Positions 22,985-36,559 of a stretch of 64,000 bases of DNA are shown here, piece by piece (within the stretch, counting starts at the first letter, position 1; the number at the start of each line of letters is the position of its first letter). The stretch covers positions 3,402,001 through 3,466,000 of the forward strand of contig JAILWY010000008.1 of the NCBI GenBank assembly GCA_022113835.1, read 5' to 3'. The stretch is from Atopsyche davidsoni (taxonomy: Eukaryota; Arthropoda; Insecta; Trichoptera; Hydrobiosidae). Below the pieces are notes generated by a model that did no database searches, had not been told where the DNA came from, and worked only from the letters and a program-made list of their open reading frames with translations. Both the position numbers and the translations under genes were made by a program.

Positions 22985-24289
22985 CTAAATTAACACTTCG
23001 TTCATCTAATCGTTAACATTTTAATTGCTCCGAAAAATAAAATTACGTCGATATTTTAAAGAGAAAATTTTATATGGCGCAGCTGGTTTTTCGCTCGGGA
23101 CATCCTGCTGAGTCCATAAAGTGCCTTTTTTAAAACTAAGTCTAATGTCGACTGCCGCATTGCTTCAGAGAATATCAAAGGCTGGACTTGCGTCGTCTTT
23201 TTAATATGTAACAGGATCATGGGCGTCGATTTTTCAGAATTTATAAAATACTGCACCTTCTCAGAAGTATGTATTTTACTTTACCCCCTTTTAAGCTCTG
23301 TTTCATCAAAGGTTAAAATTCTGTATTTTTTCATCAGATATCTTTTCAAAGCAATAAAAATCTTATAATTTTTAAATACAACCTTATTTGAGAAAAAAAA
23401 AAACAGCTTGATAAGCCTCATCATGATTTATGCTTAAAAATGTAAGCTTTTGATTTATTTTTAAAAAAATATTTTTTGGTATTTCGAAGCTAGTGTTGAA
23501 TTTTAAAATGTATTTATAAGTGTGAAAACGTATTTTTTATAATTTATTACATGATCTTATATCTTATTAAATAAATTTAACAAAATGATTTAAAAACGCA
23601 GTTGAGCGAATTTTTATAAAATTTTTATTATTGTGTTAAATATGTAATGAAGTTAAATTTTATATTACATGAATTGAATTTCTATTATGAATTTACAATT
23701 TAAAAACATTCTATAAGGCATTAAAGTACATTAAAGCATATCTTGATATGATTTTTGTAGAGTTTTTAAGATCTGTTGTGCAATCTATCAGTTGAGTATT
23801 TTGACAAATAAACACTGTTTTATCATAATAAACCCCATAAAAAGTAACGTGTTTGCCTGCAATATATTTTTTATTTTTTTTGTTAAAATTATATTACTAA
23901 CAATTCAAATCAGAATATACGATCTTCCTCCTATTAGGCGGGTTCCGTGAGTTTTGAAATCTCTTGTATAATAATTGGTGCAATCTATTACTCGCTACTT
24001 AGATATTGCTTTCAACCGAATTGTAAGATTATTTGGATCCTCGGCCTGTGATACTTTGAATTCAGGTTTGCCTTTAATTGAAGTTTGTTATTTATTTAAA
24101 AATATTATAAAACACCATTTACATTTAGTTTAAAGCTTAAAAATGTTTTCAGTTAAGAGTCATTTATCCAATTTGGAGTCTTCTGTTCAATCGAAGCGCA
24201 CATGCTTCAGGAAAAAGAGGCTTTTGTAAACACTCGCAGAACTGTTGCAAGTGTAAATGAGCTTTTAGATTTGAAAGTTTCTGGCTGGT
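22985..24289. other. AT-rich non-coding intronic sequence
   Basis: No repeat edge or exon is recognised. The open frame at 23056-23256 on the minus strand has no known domain. Confidence 0.5.
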
Positions 24290-24301
24290 GGATAAACTCC
24301 A

Positions 24302-24902
24302 TAGAAGATGATTTAAAGAAACTCTCAGAAAAATATCATCGCGATTTGTGTGGGATTTGAACCCACATCCCTTGGCTTACATGGCCGGTGTACTAACCCT
24401 TGTACTAACGAATCACTTCCGTTTATCGAGAATTTTTAACAATCATACTTAATACAATATAATAAACCCGTAATGGTTAATAAATACGCATCTGATTGAC
24501 GTCCAATCCAAAAAATAGACATACGTATATGATGGTGCGCGTCTTGGCTAAATTAATAGATTTTAAAAAGAATATCCAGATGGGACTAAAATCGCTTCAC
24601 TTGTTACTTTGTTCAAAAAGTCCAGTGCTCACAAATCACTAAATATTGGTTGGCCTGGGCACATTTGTAGAGTATGATTGTTAAAAATTCTTGATAAACG
24701 GAAGTGATTCGTTAGTACAAGGATTAGTACACTGGCCGTGTAAGCCAGGAGATGTGGGTTCGAATCCCACACAAATGACGATGATATTTTTCTGAGAGTT
24801 TCTTTAAATCATCTTCTATGTATGAACTAATGTGCCTAATCATATTAGTAATAATATAATAAACCCGTAACGATTGACGTCCAATCCAAAAAATAGACAT
24901 AC
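24302..24902. mobile_element. Composite SINE: two tRNA-derived heads in inverted orientation with flanking duplication
   Basis: The 601-bp unit is flanked by GGATAAACTCCA at 24290-24301 and 24903-24914. The left part (24302-24460) has a minus-strand tRNA-like head and body, and the right part (24662-24902) has the same on the plus strand. Both halves end in the same direct-orientation tail (AATAAACCCGTAA to GACGTCCAATCC to AAAAAATAGACATACG). The right head has a perfect CTGGC/GCCAG anticodon-type stem with a CGTGTAA loop and B box GGTTCGAATCCC. Position 33 is not T and the acceptor stem does not pair, so it is a SINE and not a tRNA gene. Confidence 0.85.
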
Positions 24903-24914
24903 GGATAAACTCCA

Positions 24915-26800
24915 CGTAAAATTTGGGTAACGTAATTAATATGAGGTTAGATTTAACGCAGGTTTAATAGCAGTTGCGTTGCAATCGGTTTTCAGTTCCC
25001 TGTTGCTCCAGGGTGGTACTTGGGAATGCGGTATATCTTTTAAACAATTACTTACGCTTCTGGAACGGCCCGGAAATAAATCTTACAAGCTCGCTCATTA
25101 CGCCGGGATACTAATTTGAGAAGACAAATAGAGATTGTACATTACAGCCGGACACGGCGGCCGCCCCCCCCATCCAGCCTCCCCGGCCACCGTTAAGGCT
25201 TTTATATTAAAGATACGGCTGAGGAACGAGGTCAAGTTAAATCGATTTCCATTTATCTCATAATTGCTCTGTACTTGTGAAAACAAATCTACGAAATTTA
25301 CTTGAGGCTACAAGGTCGATCCTTCAGCACAGACTTATAACAATCGGATTTGATTTTGAAAATAAGCTACGGTGAAAATTCACAGCTCCTTGAAAGGCAA
25401 GCTATTATAGTTTTTCTATTGTGAGAAATAATAATTGTTAAAAAAAAGTTAAATGTCAATTAAAATCATTGTAAAGCTTTGCTGAATAAGCAAAACTATA
25501 CGGCGCATGCAAGAAGAAAAAAATCACGTTGTATAGAAAACCAAATGAATGTTTACTGAGTAAGATTTTTCACAAAATTTATATGAAAGTATACTATTTT
25601 ATTTATTATATTTTCATTCGCATAATTGGATTAAATCTTTATATTGGAAACGTAGGGGTATATAGAGGTTTTAGTTAAACTGAAAACATTTGAAATAAGT
25701 GGGTGCACAAGAATGCATTAACTAATAGGGTAACAAATACTGTTAAGTAGACGCGAATGAATGCTTACGTGAAAGGTAGAATAAATCTATTTTTAGCAAA
25801 ACCTCTTTAGTGTGTAATGAGATGTAGATTTCTCGTATGTATGTACATAGTGTACGTCTTACATATAGTTAATTTATTCAAATAATCCCGTGGCTTACTT
25901 AAGTAAGTCAAGACGAACATATAAGTTTTATTTGAGAAGTTGCCTTTGTTTGCCGAAGTTAGGCGTCTTAAAAAGCAATTAAGTAGTCTGGAGTTCTTTG
26001 CTTAGGTATTTGTGGCAAAAATTATAATTATTTTATAAAATTGGAGACAACACACAGTATATCTTGAATGAGGCTACAATTGTTTAAATGACTGTTTAAA
26101 AGTATGCTGCATATAAGAGAAACTTTGATATTAAAATATCACTTTACCATTACTTTAAGAATATATTGAAATATTTTGGTATAGATTTTGGAGTATAAAA
26201 CAACGTTTTAAATCTAGATGAAATAAATTTTTTATTTCATTTTCATACTTGTACGTTTAACAAGTATCAGTGATCGAGTGCACTTTTAAAAAACTAATTA
26301 GACTACTTCACACTGCATCAGTTCAAATATTGCTAATTAAAACCTTTTTTTTTCTGCTATCACTTTGGAATATATTTTATAAAAAATATCGTATAGAATC
26401 ATAAACAAATTCCTTCATGAAAAACGATACGTAATTTGAGTATCACAAGTTTCATGATCCTGAAAAATACTGAAATTTTATCGTTATTTGTAATATAATA
26501 TTAAAGTCTACCATACAGATAAAAATGACGAATATTGTATATGTATGGCTAAATCTGATTAAACGCGTAGAGTTTGCACAGCTTTGATTTCATTCTAATT
26601 TGAAGAAAATCTTTTGAATAGATTTAATCTTAAGAAAAAAAACGAATGTAGGTCATCCGACCACCAGCGAAGTGATGGGAAATTTTCAAAATATATATAC
26701 ACTTACGAAAGTTTATTTTGTCAGCAGCTGCTACTTTTCTCGCTATTAAAAAAACAGAAATTTTTATTCTTTAAATAATTTTTTGGGAAACTTTTTGTTT
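24915..26800. other. Non-coding intronic sequence
   Basis: A C-rich patch at 25145-25190 (CGGCGGCCGCCCCCCC and nearby) is the only compositional break. No exon or repeat is recognised. Confidence 0.5.
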
Positions 26801-26801
26801 T

Positions 26802-26989
26802 AAAATATTTTTTATTAATGATATGAAATAACTTTTTATAATTTATTCACGTTGAGTTTATTTAAACATTTATGCATGACTAGTTTCAACCAAAAGACGC
26901 ATAAAAGTCATCACGCATAAATGTTAAAATAAACTCAACGTGAAGAAATTATAAAAAGTTTTTTCATATCATTAATAAAAAATATTTTA
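26802..26989. mobile_element. Foldback family B, copy 2 (75-bp arms)
   Basis: The arms at 26802-26876 and 26915-26989 pair from TAAAATATTTTTTATTAATG to ATAAATG. On the minus strand the centre reads GCGTGATGACTTTT, then TGGTTGAAACTAGTCATGCA: a hammerhead core with C3 changed to G and a weak stem II, but with ACTAGT and the ATGCA stem I partner kept. Confidence 0.85.
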
Positions 26990-27073
26990 GAAGATAAAAA
27001 TATTTTATACGATTCACATAGATTTTTCGTGATAAATGTCCAGATAAAATGTTAAAACAGATATTATTTTTTC

Positions 27074-27215
27074 TTGTGATGGACAAGGCATTTGATTGGT
27101 GAAGATCCATTTTTTTATTAATGATAAAGATAACTTTGTATTCTTCCTTCGCTTTGAGTTTATAATATTTTTTGCATGATAAGTTTCGACCAACAGACTT
27201 GATCATAGTACAAGA
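27074..27215. mobile_element. Foldback family B, copy 3 (partial)
   Basis: It starts with the family end GACAAGGCATTTGATTGG and TGAAGATCC, followed by the TTTGTATTC...TTTGAGTTTA arm. The minus strand keeps GTTGGTCGAAACTTATCATG but the CUGAUGA half is TATGATC, so the core is broken. The right arm is missing. It lies under 100 bp from copy 2. Confidence 0.8.
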
Positions 27216-27309
27216 ATACTTGGTAAAATACTGATTTTACAAAAAAAATATTCGATTATCTTATTTCATCTATTGATAGAAAGGTACTGAAAAATATAAA
27301 AGCTATGAA

Positions 27310-27600
27310 ATGTTTAAGCATCTGCATGGTTTGAAACAGCTGTTTTTGGTTTGTTTCTTCGATGGTAGCAGTTTTTTTTGACTGCTTTGTTTCTTTGGCC
27401 CACCACTAGCAGCAGGTTGTAGTTTTTCAGACTTGTATGGTGTAATGAACAAAAACAGTGGAGGCTGTCCTGCCACCCAACAGATGTCCCAGCACCCTCT
27501 CGGAATAGCCAAGCAGCTCCTCCCCTGATCCTCCCCTCCGAGCTGAACTCTGTCCTGAAAGCGTTCTGCTGACCTACACAACCGACACCTCCCATGTGAA
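27310..27600. other. GC-richer patch of unknown nature
   Basis: From 27420 to 27600 the sequence approaches 50% GC. Open frames on the minus strand (27303-27581 and 27314-27595) overlap in two phases, which suggests composition rather than selection. No known domain or splice pair is recognised. It could be a fragment of an old repeat. Confidence 0.3.
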
Positions 27601-30600
27601 CCCCCTTACATACAAATTATTAGGGCGTGTTGCTGTAGTGATCAAAATAAATGTATTCGGAGAACCAAAAGACTCGGTGACCGTTTTGGTGACTTTGGAT
27701 TCTGCTTTCTTTTGGCAAGGCAGTGATCTGAATTTAATGTGAGGCGACGTTTTGTCCTGGAAATAGCAAATTCATCTACTGTGATTCATTGAGAAAATAC
27801 TGATTTACCAATCAATTAAAAAAGCTCACCAAAGCTTTCTTGACCACTATTATGCACTGTTTTATATAAAAACAAAAAAAAATTGTAGGACCGATTCTGA
27901 AGTGAGTCTCACACAAATAAAATAAATATATATGTACAATAAACACAGATGATTTGGTTTTATCAATATTGAGCTGTTTAATGTTTTTTGTGTATGTATG
28001 TCCCATGTATCAAAGCCTTAGACAACCCAACAGTCAAGAAACCAAATAATCTGATAAAAAATGGCTTTCATAACTAACGTGCAGGTAGACAAAGGCTTCA
28101 AATAAAAAAAGTTATAACTAGATATTTATTTATTTAGTCGGGAAAATATTAAATATTTAAAGATGTTTCTCCAATGAAAGAAACATGAACAGAACAATCG
28201 TTTTTTCAGGAAAAGTAACCGACACCTCATTACGGATATCAAAAATAAAAATAGCCTTACTTGTGATTATATGTGGCTTTTTCTTTTTATTTTTTTATCA
28301 GGAGAGATTCTAAAAAGAATTGATTAAATAGGGTGTAGGGAATTTCTTTTTTCTCTAACTTGTAATTTAAAAAAGAAAAATAACATTTTTACAGTCGTAC
28401 AAGTTTTTTTAAACTTTTTTTAATACACGAGGGATAAATTAAGTGCCCGCATAACAATAAGAGAACGGAATATTTTAAGCGGTTTTTAATCGTGTCGAGT
28501 AAGATATAAACGAATAGAAATGGGTTTAAAAAAATTACAGTATTTAATTTCTAAATAAAAAAGGCAAGTACACCGTTTGCTTTACAGCAAAAAATATTCA
28601 AATCAGCTGATTACATATTCAAGAGAGGTATGTTTCTTTAAACCGTTGTTTAATTGTTAGGTTTAAGCGGCCACATCACACAGGTGGACAAAAACCTTAT
28701 TTTGCTGAAAATGTAATAATAAACCACATTAGGTTTGAAAGGCACGTATAGGGGTGAGTCTGATGAAGATATGAAAAATAAGGGCCTCGTTGAAAATTAT
28801 AAGTAATCCAGGATTACTTATATCTATATGAGTGCAAAGCCAATTTTTTAAGGCATTTATAATTCTGTTAAAAATTCTTACTTTATCTAGTACAACTTAG
28901 ATTTCAATTATGCAATGTCAATGCTTTTTCCGACGGGTAATAGTTCTTGCCTCATCTTACACTATCCACATAATTTTGAGTAGTTTATTAAAACATGTAA
29001 GCGTTAAAAAATAAACATCCCCCAAAAAAATATATTAAGAGCGAAAAATTGGATTGTTTTGATGATGACTACTATGGAAAGGGAGGTTTTCAGGCATTGT
29101 AGGATTATTTTCTTTTTGTCTGGAGAGAGATTCTACTTTGTAAGCCTGTCTTCAGAATATATCACGATTCTCTGTGACGGCCTACAAACGACAGCACTTT
29201 AGCATAAAACTTTCATATAAATTTGCCGTGGCTGACGGGAAATAGTTTCTTGTATAACTCAAGGCTGTTTTAATTTATTTTGTTTGATACATCTCCCTGT
29301 AAAAGAAATGGTCACAACTTAATAACTGATTATTCGGGAAATAATGTTGGCGAAACAAATTGCGTCAAAAAACGAAAATGTTGTGACAACATTGTAAATA
29401 TACTTTTACTACAAAAAATGCTAAAAAATAAATTTACAACTGAAGCAACAATATTAATATTAAAAAAAAAACACTATAAAGTTATGTTTTTTCTCTGGTA
29501 TGGTAATGGTTATTGATTTACCTGCAGATATATAAGTGAAGATAGAAATAAAGAAAGTATCTTTAGAGACACGTAGTTAAAATGAGCGTATGAGAAAATT
29601 GTTGTATAGTTTATAATGTATGAATTAATTAATTCGCATCGATCAAAAGAATGTTTAGTTTCTAGTTTTTTATATTAAACAAACAAATGTGCTGTAAAAA
29701 AATTTAAAATTGAAATATAAGAATTTTTTATTCATGATCAAAATATAATCGATCATTCGAGCAAAGTAATTTTTTCATATAAAATTGAAATTTAGATGAA
29801 ATTTGGCATCACTTTTTGTAAGTCTATTTAGCATATGGTATATAAAAAGATATGCGTAAAGTAATAATCTTTTCATTAAGAAATTAATCCTTTTGAAGTA
29901 TACCCACATAAATATCACAGTAAATTGTCGACATGTCAGCAATTATTTGCCGACAGGCTTTGATACTGAGAAGGCTTTTGGAAGCGGATACAAAGCCGTT
30001 CAGTTAAAGTAACTTATTTGAAGAAGTAAGCGAGCTGATAATATTACAGCCTTAATATCTGGTTCCTTGATAAGATTTGAGAAAATGTCGCAGGCTGATC
30101 GAAATCAACCCTCGAATAACCATGGTACTTGAATTCGAAATCGTTGATAGGTTCAGTGGATGACTCATTTACTTGCATCACCCGAGTTTGGGTAAAGTAA
30201 AAGGCTTTTGTCATGGTTTAATTGAAGAAACAACATTGATTGCTTACAAATATTTATTGTACTGCTTCTACTTTGCGGTGATTATATAAAATAAAAAAGT
30301 GCGGTTCAAAACTCATCAACTCGTAAGATTGAATATTTGCAATGATTTATTTACTTTGAATCCCAAAATTTGAATTGCAAAAAGTTTGTTTATCAAAAGG
30401 TGTATCCAGTATAAAAATAGCGCATTTGAAAATTATTTCATCTCCTTGTATTTAAATTTCCAAGGCGTAAAAATATTTGGCTGAAAAATACCTATAATTG
30501 TGAAAAACATGTAATAAAATTTAAATAAGAAACTCTCATTCTTTGCAGTGGTGACTCGAGCGATGAAAACTTGAGATAAAATTTTAAATCTACCTTAAAA

Positions 30601-32009
30601 AAATATTCCCTAAAAATTACAAGGCAATATTTTTGTTTGGCCACCGTTATAATTTTTTCGCTGTTTCTCCCCGCCTCCAAATTGTTTTCCATTAATCGAG
30701 GAATTTGAGTAAAGTCAAGTGTAAATATTTGATAGATCTGCCCGGAGATACTGGCGGCAAGATATATATTTTTTTAATCTGATAATATAGCCGGCTATTA
30801 AACCTTTGTTTTGTTTATTGGGGGTTAAATCACCCCAAATGAGCGCAGGCGATATGCGAGATTTAATCCGATCAGATTAGTAATTTCAGGGCGAGAAAAA
30901 TCAATACAAAACAGCTGATAAAGGCAGTTTACAGAAAAATAACAAATAAAATTAACAATATTATAGCGCGAGATATCGCGAAAGCAGATATTTACGATTA
31001 AAATAAAATATTTTTATTAATTTCTAAAAGTACTGTCTCAGGTTTTACTACAGGTAGAACATAAAGTTGCTACAGTTGTACTATAAATTATATCCTAGAT
31101 CAATGCATTTTTTAAAACAAATTCAGATTATATTAGAAACCAGTAGTTAAGGCTTCATTGGTCATGGTTTTTTTTATCAATCCCTATTCCTTTAATAAGT
31201 TTTTGTTGTTGTTGTGTAAGGTAGATTTTTTACATATATGAATAGTCAAAGTCAAGATCTTTATTTATAATATTTTGTATTGTCACATGCAACATCAATA
31301 AAAATCGCCTTCTTCAGGACAAATCTCGAACCGAGAACCATTTGAATACTTAATAAATGAGTTATATTTATATAATCAATTATAAAATTATGGCCCCTAA
31401 GAGCGATTGACTTGGGGCATCTTTTCAAATCTAAATCAACAACAAAAAAAACATGTTGTATTACGTGTTGGTTTAGTTAACATAAAATATTTGTTTCAAT
31501 AACATAATCTCGGTTTCAAAAAGTGGTATATTTTTTTTCTATAGAATATATTCTTTACTAAAACGAGCGATTTATTCTGGGTCAAAAAAATACACATCCG
31601 CACTTCGCAAACGAGTATGTAAATTGTATGAGATTTTTTCCTATCATATTTTCATTCTTTTCCGGGCTAGGAAAATCTTCCCTCTGGGAAATGCACGGAA
31701 AACAAAGCTCATTGAGGCAATATTTGAACAATTTTCATTTATTTTATAACCTGGGCCCGTTTCCTTCAGCCCTGTTAACACTTGGCACGCCGCCCCGCCC
31801 CGCGTGCATTTCCTCTACACGCTTATATTATACGCCGGAATTGTTTCATAAAAATCAGGAAAATGCTCCGAGGTGAGATTATTAAAATAACGCAGATATA
31901 TTTTCAGCTGTTGTGAATATTTACTGTCTGTGAAACCAGTGTTGTATTTTTGCAGGCTTAGTTCTTTCTGCAAGATAAATTATTTACATAAAATCCATAC
32001 TAAACTTTT
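27601..32009. other. AT-rich non-coding intronic sequence
   Basis: No exon, RNA gene or bounded repeat is recognised. Open frames at 29280-29516 (+) and 31628-31876 (+) lack known domains; the second overlaps a small GC-richer patch (31750-31870). Confidence 0.5.
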
Positions 32010-32225
32010 AAATAATAAGTAAAATACTTGAGTGATTTATCCACACATAGATTTTTATTGGTGACCGGTTTCGCCAAACTTTCACATTCGCATTATTGCC
32101 AATGTAAAGGGTTGGCGAAACAAGTCACCAATAAAATCTATATGTGGACAATCACTCGAGTATTTTACTTATTATTTATATATTAAAATGGAATTCCACC
32201 AAGTACTCTAAAATATTGAATTTCT
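32010..32225. mobile_element. Foldback family A, copy 3
   Basis: The left arm AATAATAAGTAAAATACTTG to GGTGACCGGTTTCGCC pairs with GGTTGGCGAAACAAGTCACC to TTTTACTTATTATT. The right side continues to the family end GAATTCCACCAAGTACTC and TATTGAATTTC, while the left side is truncated. The arms share a private AATAATAAG extension, so the palindrome was edited as a unit. Confidence 0.85.
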
Positions 32226-34865
32226 AAAATCTATAGGCCTTTTTTCATTGAGTATTTTTGATTTTCTTAAATTCATCACAAAGTCCATCAAAAATAGAGC
32301 ACTTAATTATTATAAAATTATTTGTACTTTTTTTAAAATATATTTCCATTTTATCTTTAATAAAAAACCGAGTTATTTTTCTTTCTTTCTATGAAAAGCA
32401 GTATGACAAAAAAAAGAATTTTTTTTTTAATAGTTTCACTATGATATTCGTAAAATATTATATTTTTTTAAAATTCACATATAGAGCCTTACTAATATTA
32501 TAAATAGACTAATGTCATATTAAAACCAAACAAGCATTATACACTCATAGTCAAAAAATCCATACTAGTGTAGAATTCAGAATAAAACGTTTTCACAATA
32601 GAATGCATAAATAAAAAAAACCTACAATAATACCTTGAAAAAAAAACCTCTTTAATATGAGGGAAAAATTATTATATTTTTGAACTATTCTAATTATTTT
32701 TATTTTTACTAAAAACATTTTCTTCTTGAATATGAGCAATTTTTGCAAATAATAAAAAAAAACCAGAAAACTAAGCACGACGTGTTTTTTTCTTGTAGCT
32801 ATAGTTTAGAACAATTTAATGTTTAATTTATTATTATTAATTAAAGCTTTAAAAATTATTAAAAATTAAAGCTTCACATAACCTCATAATTTCAACTTTT
32901 TAAATGGTTGTGTTATACAAATTTCAATAAAATATATGACAATATTGTTCGAGACAAAGTGTTCTTTATGCAAGTAATAAATAAGAGAGCTAAATAAAGG
33001 GGGAATGTTTTTGACGCAGAAGCGGAAAAATGGGAACTATATTTTATGAAGATCGTCTGGTCGTGAATGGATGCTATTCGAGGTTAGAAGAATGTTTTAT
33101 GCATGACGAATGTTAAGATTTAAACTCGAAAGGTCTTAGAATAAAATATCCATAACGTAAATCAATTCTATGATAATTTTAAAGTATAGAAAACGTAGTA
33201 GAATAACTTAAAGGTATTGTTGTATACTATCAGAATGATTCTCTGAAAATAGAGTGTATTCCCAATAGTACTTTAAAAAAATTAAGTTTCATTGTAGGGT
33301 ACAGTTTTCTCGTATACTAAAGTTAAAATAATATTTTTAAAGTAATAGGTTCAACCATGCAATTAACAGGAAATTACTTTTGTAAACTGCCAGACTGATG
33401 AACCTAGTTTTTTCAAGACATTTATATGTAAATCGTAAATATTCCTAGAGTTATATAAGTAAATCTAAGTCCTAAATATTCAATGTTAATTTATTCAACT
33501 AAGTTTATACTAAGGCCTTAGATTCTTACGTTATAGGCTCTCAATATCACTAAAGACAATCAGGGAAGAGATCGATTCCCGAAACTATTGAATTCATGGC
33601 TTCTTATTACTCTTAACTTTGCATATTAGTCATTGGTTATTATCAAGAATACTTAACATATGTATTTCACCATGAGTATGAAATGTTAATTATCAAGAAT
33701 ACTTAACGTAAATGATTTAATTGCTATTCACAGATATGTATAAATGTTTTCACAAATGGGAGATATCCCAGATAGATAATATTAGAGATGAAATGTAAAT
33801 CCTTGTGTTATTATATTATATATATATATATGTATTGTATAATGGTCAGTAAAAAAAACACCTGTTAAATATTTTTTCCCTGGATCAGTCTTACTAGTTC
33901 AGCTGTACTTTCAATCTTCAGCCACTGTCGCTAATCCCGAATTCACGTAAACTTCTTCCTTCTAATGCTCCCTTTTCCTTCAATTTTTCCTTAGACAATC
34001 AACTACAGGATGCTATATTTACTGTTACAAAAAAATATGGCCAAAATAGGAGACTTTCTGCTTCTTTACCAACGTCAGGAGCTCTCTTTCTTTGCGCATT
34101 CTGCCCAAGACTTTTGTGACGTGGTCAACCTATAGTATTTTCAGGATTCTCCTTTATAGTCACATTTAAAATGCCTCAATTCTTCGCACAGTAGCTGTTT
34201 TTAGTGTCCAAGCTCCTTAAATGAAAACTGAGACGATACTACACTCGGTGAATCTCCAGCGAGATTTCAGTGTTATATCTCACTTTGGTCAAGATCCCAG
34301 TTCTCATTTGTCCAGCTGCCTTGGTATTTATTTTTTTTAAACACTACTTTGTTGCAGATGTTTATTTTGAATCCTAGCTTAAAATGGACTCATTGCTGTT
34401 GAATTTTTCAGCCGGATTTACTCTTTTCTCACTGCTCCAAGCGAGCGAGCCGGAGTCATAATTGTTTCCCAAGTACCGGGCGGCGCGCACTTAGTCTGCT
34501 GCAAATCGCGCCGAGATTAATCTTAAAAACTTGCCCGATCTATCTCCATTGGAGTGGAATTATTCCCGTTTCGGAGAGGCGAAACTCGGAACATGTTTCA
34601 GGAGTTACAGGGGGGACGTGAGTATCGCGAGACTTCTCCCCGGGACCTCTATTTCGGATTCATAACGACGGCTCGGTAGTTTCAACTAGTAAATACCATT
34701 AAAGGGATCCGCCGGAATGATCTACTCCTTTGGAATTCATTTGATTAGCATCTGTAAACATGCGCTCAAATAATTTAAATATATTAAATTCCGCGAAAAA
34801 CAATTACTTGAATCGATCCTTCTCATAAAAGAAACCCTTTGAATGAAAATGAAATTAAATAGTAC
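32226..34865. other. AT-rich non-coding intronic sequence
   Basis: There are a short direct repeat TTATCAAGAATACTTAAC near 33639 and 33690, a short (TA)n at about 33819-33832, and a GC-richer patch at 34430-34700 without an exon-like frame. Confidence 0.5.
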
Positions 34866-35188
34866 AATTATAATGATAAAAGTACCTTTGTATTTTGTCT
34901 TTACTTTGAGTTGAGTTTCGACCAAATAGATTAGAAATTCAATATTTTTGACAGAGAGTACTAGGTGAAATTCCATTTTAATATTTTTGAATAAAATACT
35001 TGAGTGATTTTCCACATTTTCTATTTTATTAGTGACCGGTTTCGCCAACCTTTCACGTTGGCAGTATTTTATCAAAAAAATATTAAAATAGACTAGGTCA
35101 TCATCAGATGCATAACTAAACATCAGTCTTTCAGTATCATTATAATAATGGATCTTCACTAATCAAATGCCTTGTCCCTCAACAAGAA
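34866..35188. mobile_element. Foldback family B, copy 4, split by a family A insertion
   Basis: The left part runs AATGATAAAAGTACCTTTG to TTTCGACCAAATAGATTA. The right part runs GACTAGGTCATCATCAGATG to AAATGCCTTGTCCCTCAAC. Rejoined in the mind's eye, the two hold the CUGAUGA, stem II and GAAA parts of the minus-strand hammerhead, and the insertion lies in the stem II loop. The ACTAGT stem III part is deleted. Confidence 0.85.
34934..35085. mobile_element. Foldback family A, copy 4, nested in family B
   Basis: It starts with the family end GAAATTCAATATTTTTGAC and contains GTGACCGGTTTCGCCAACC. It is flanked by AAATAGAYTA (34924-34933 and 35086-35095, one mismatch), which looks like a target duplication of family B sequence. 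The right arm is mostly lost. Confidence 0.8.
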
Positions 35189-36530
35189 TAAATAGTACAC
35201 GATTGGTTCGATTGGTATTCTAATTTCACTTGGTTTGTTTTAAAATATTATATAAAATATGCTATACAATAATAATTATATTTTATGTTCTTACATACCA
35301 CGGTTACGAGATGTCAGAAAGGCTTTTTAACTCATTGTTTGTATTTTTATTGTACGCCTTAAACATCCATATAAAAAAAACAGGAATCTCAAATGTCTTT
35401 TAGCTCCAGTATTTTACATCTGCAAGAAGCTTTTTTGTGTTAGAGTCACCGATAATAAATCATCTAAGGAGATAGTAAAAGGTAAAGGGGCATTGTCAGT
35501 ACTTCAGAGTCACTACTCTTGGAGCAATTGTAAAGAAATCTCGCACAATAAGAAGCAGAACGAGATTCTGCGTGTGTAGGGATGACTATAACTCATTCTT
35601 ATGCTTCGGGGTAGCTTACATACAACCCCCGTCCTGCGAGAAGGCTGCGGTCACGCAAGGGAGTGACACACCCCCGAGAAGGCTCTCATGAAACCAGGGG
35701 TGGCTGTGTATTGGTTCGCAGTTTGCACCGCACCCTGATTGACATTTTGACAAAATTGTTAATACGTACACAATATATAGCTCCGTGATATGACACATAT
35801 TAAATTTTGATATATACAAATTTTTGAAATCGTTTCAACGTGATGATATTTTGTGAACCAAAAAGTGAAAATCAAGTTTGAACTTTACACTGTTTTGAAT
35901 AGTAATTTAACAGCACGACTACTTCGTAAAGTAAACACTCCGTTTTTATTCAAATATTTAACATAATAAAAAAAATATCAAAGTTTTGTTTTGTATTGCA
36001 TTTATATATACATAAAACCAAAAATGTTTGCAGTATTAATAAATATATTTATATCAATGTATGACACTGTTCCGAACTTATGGCATTATATTAATATTTT
36101 CTTTGTCATTGAAATATTGAAATATCTATAATAAAAATTTTTCGTTATCTTCAAGCCTTTTCATATTTTTTAATAAAATAAGATACAAAGAAAAATTCTA
36201 TATTTATAATATTTCAAAACAGCGTTTTGTTAGCGTTAAGGTTATATGATGAAATAATACCTTTACATTACTTTCAACGTTGAAAAAACTTTACTTAAAA
36301 ACATCACGAGTTTTTTTGAACAATTTGAACTAAATATTAAAAAAAATATCACGAGTTAAAAATACATTCAATGCTTATTGTATTATACTATGAATATGTG
36401 TTTTTCAAAGAAGTGTTAATTCATCAAGTTTTCTACGATTTTAGTGGGTATATAACAAGAATATATAACATATTTGATATATCGTCTATTCAACCATAAA
36501 ATTTATTATTATAATTATGATGGGGATGGG
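35189..36530. other. AT-rich non-coding intronic sequence
   Basis: A small GC-richer patch at 35600-35740 has no supported frame. Nothing else is recognised. Confidence 0.5.
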
Positions 36531-36559
36531 TAAATGAAGGAAATACCTTGTGAATATCT

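Noticed and set aside
24735..24780. tRNA-Thr-like gene on the plus strand (CGTGTAA loop, perfect B box)
   Set aside because: Position 33 is not T, the acceptor ends do not pair, and the same head recurs with a shared body and tail, so it is a SINE head.
27303..27595. Two overlapping minus-strand open frames of about 92 residues
   Set aside because: Two phases are open at once, no known domain, no splice context; more likely GC-driven openness.
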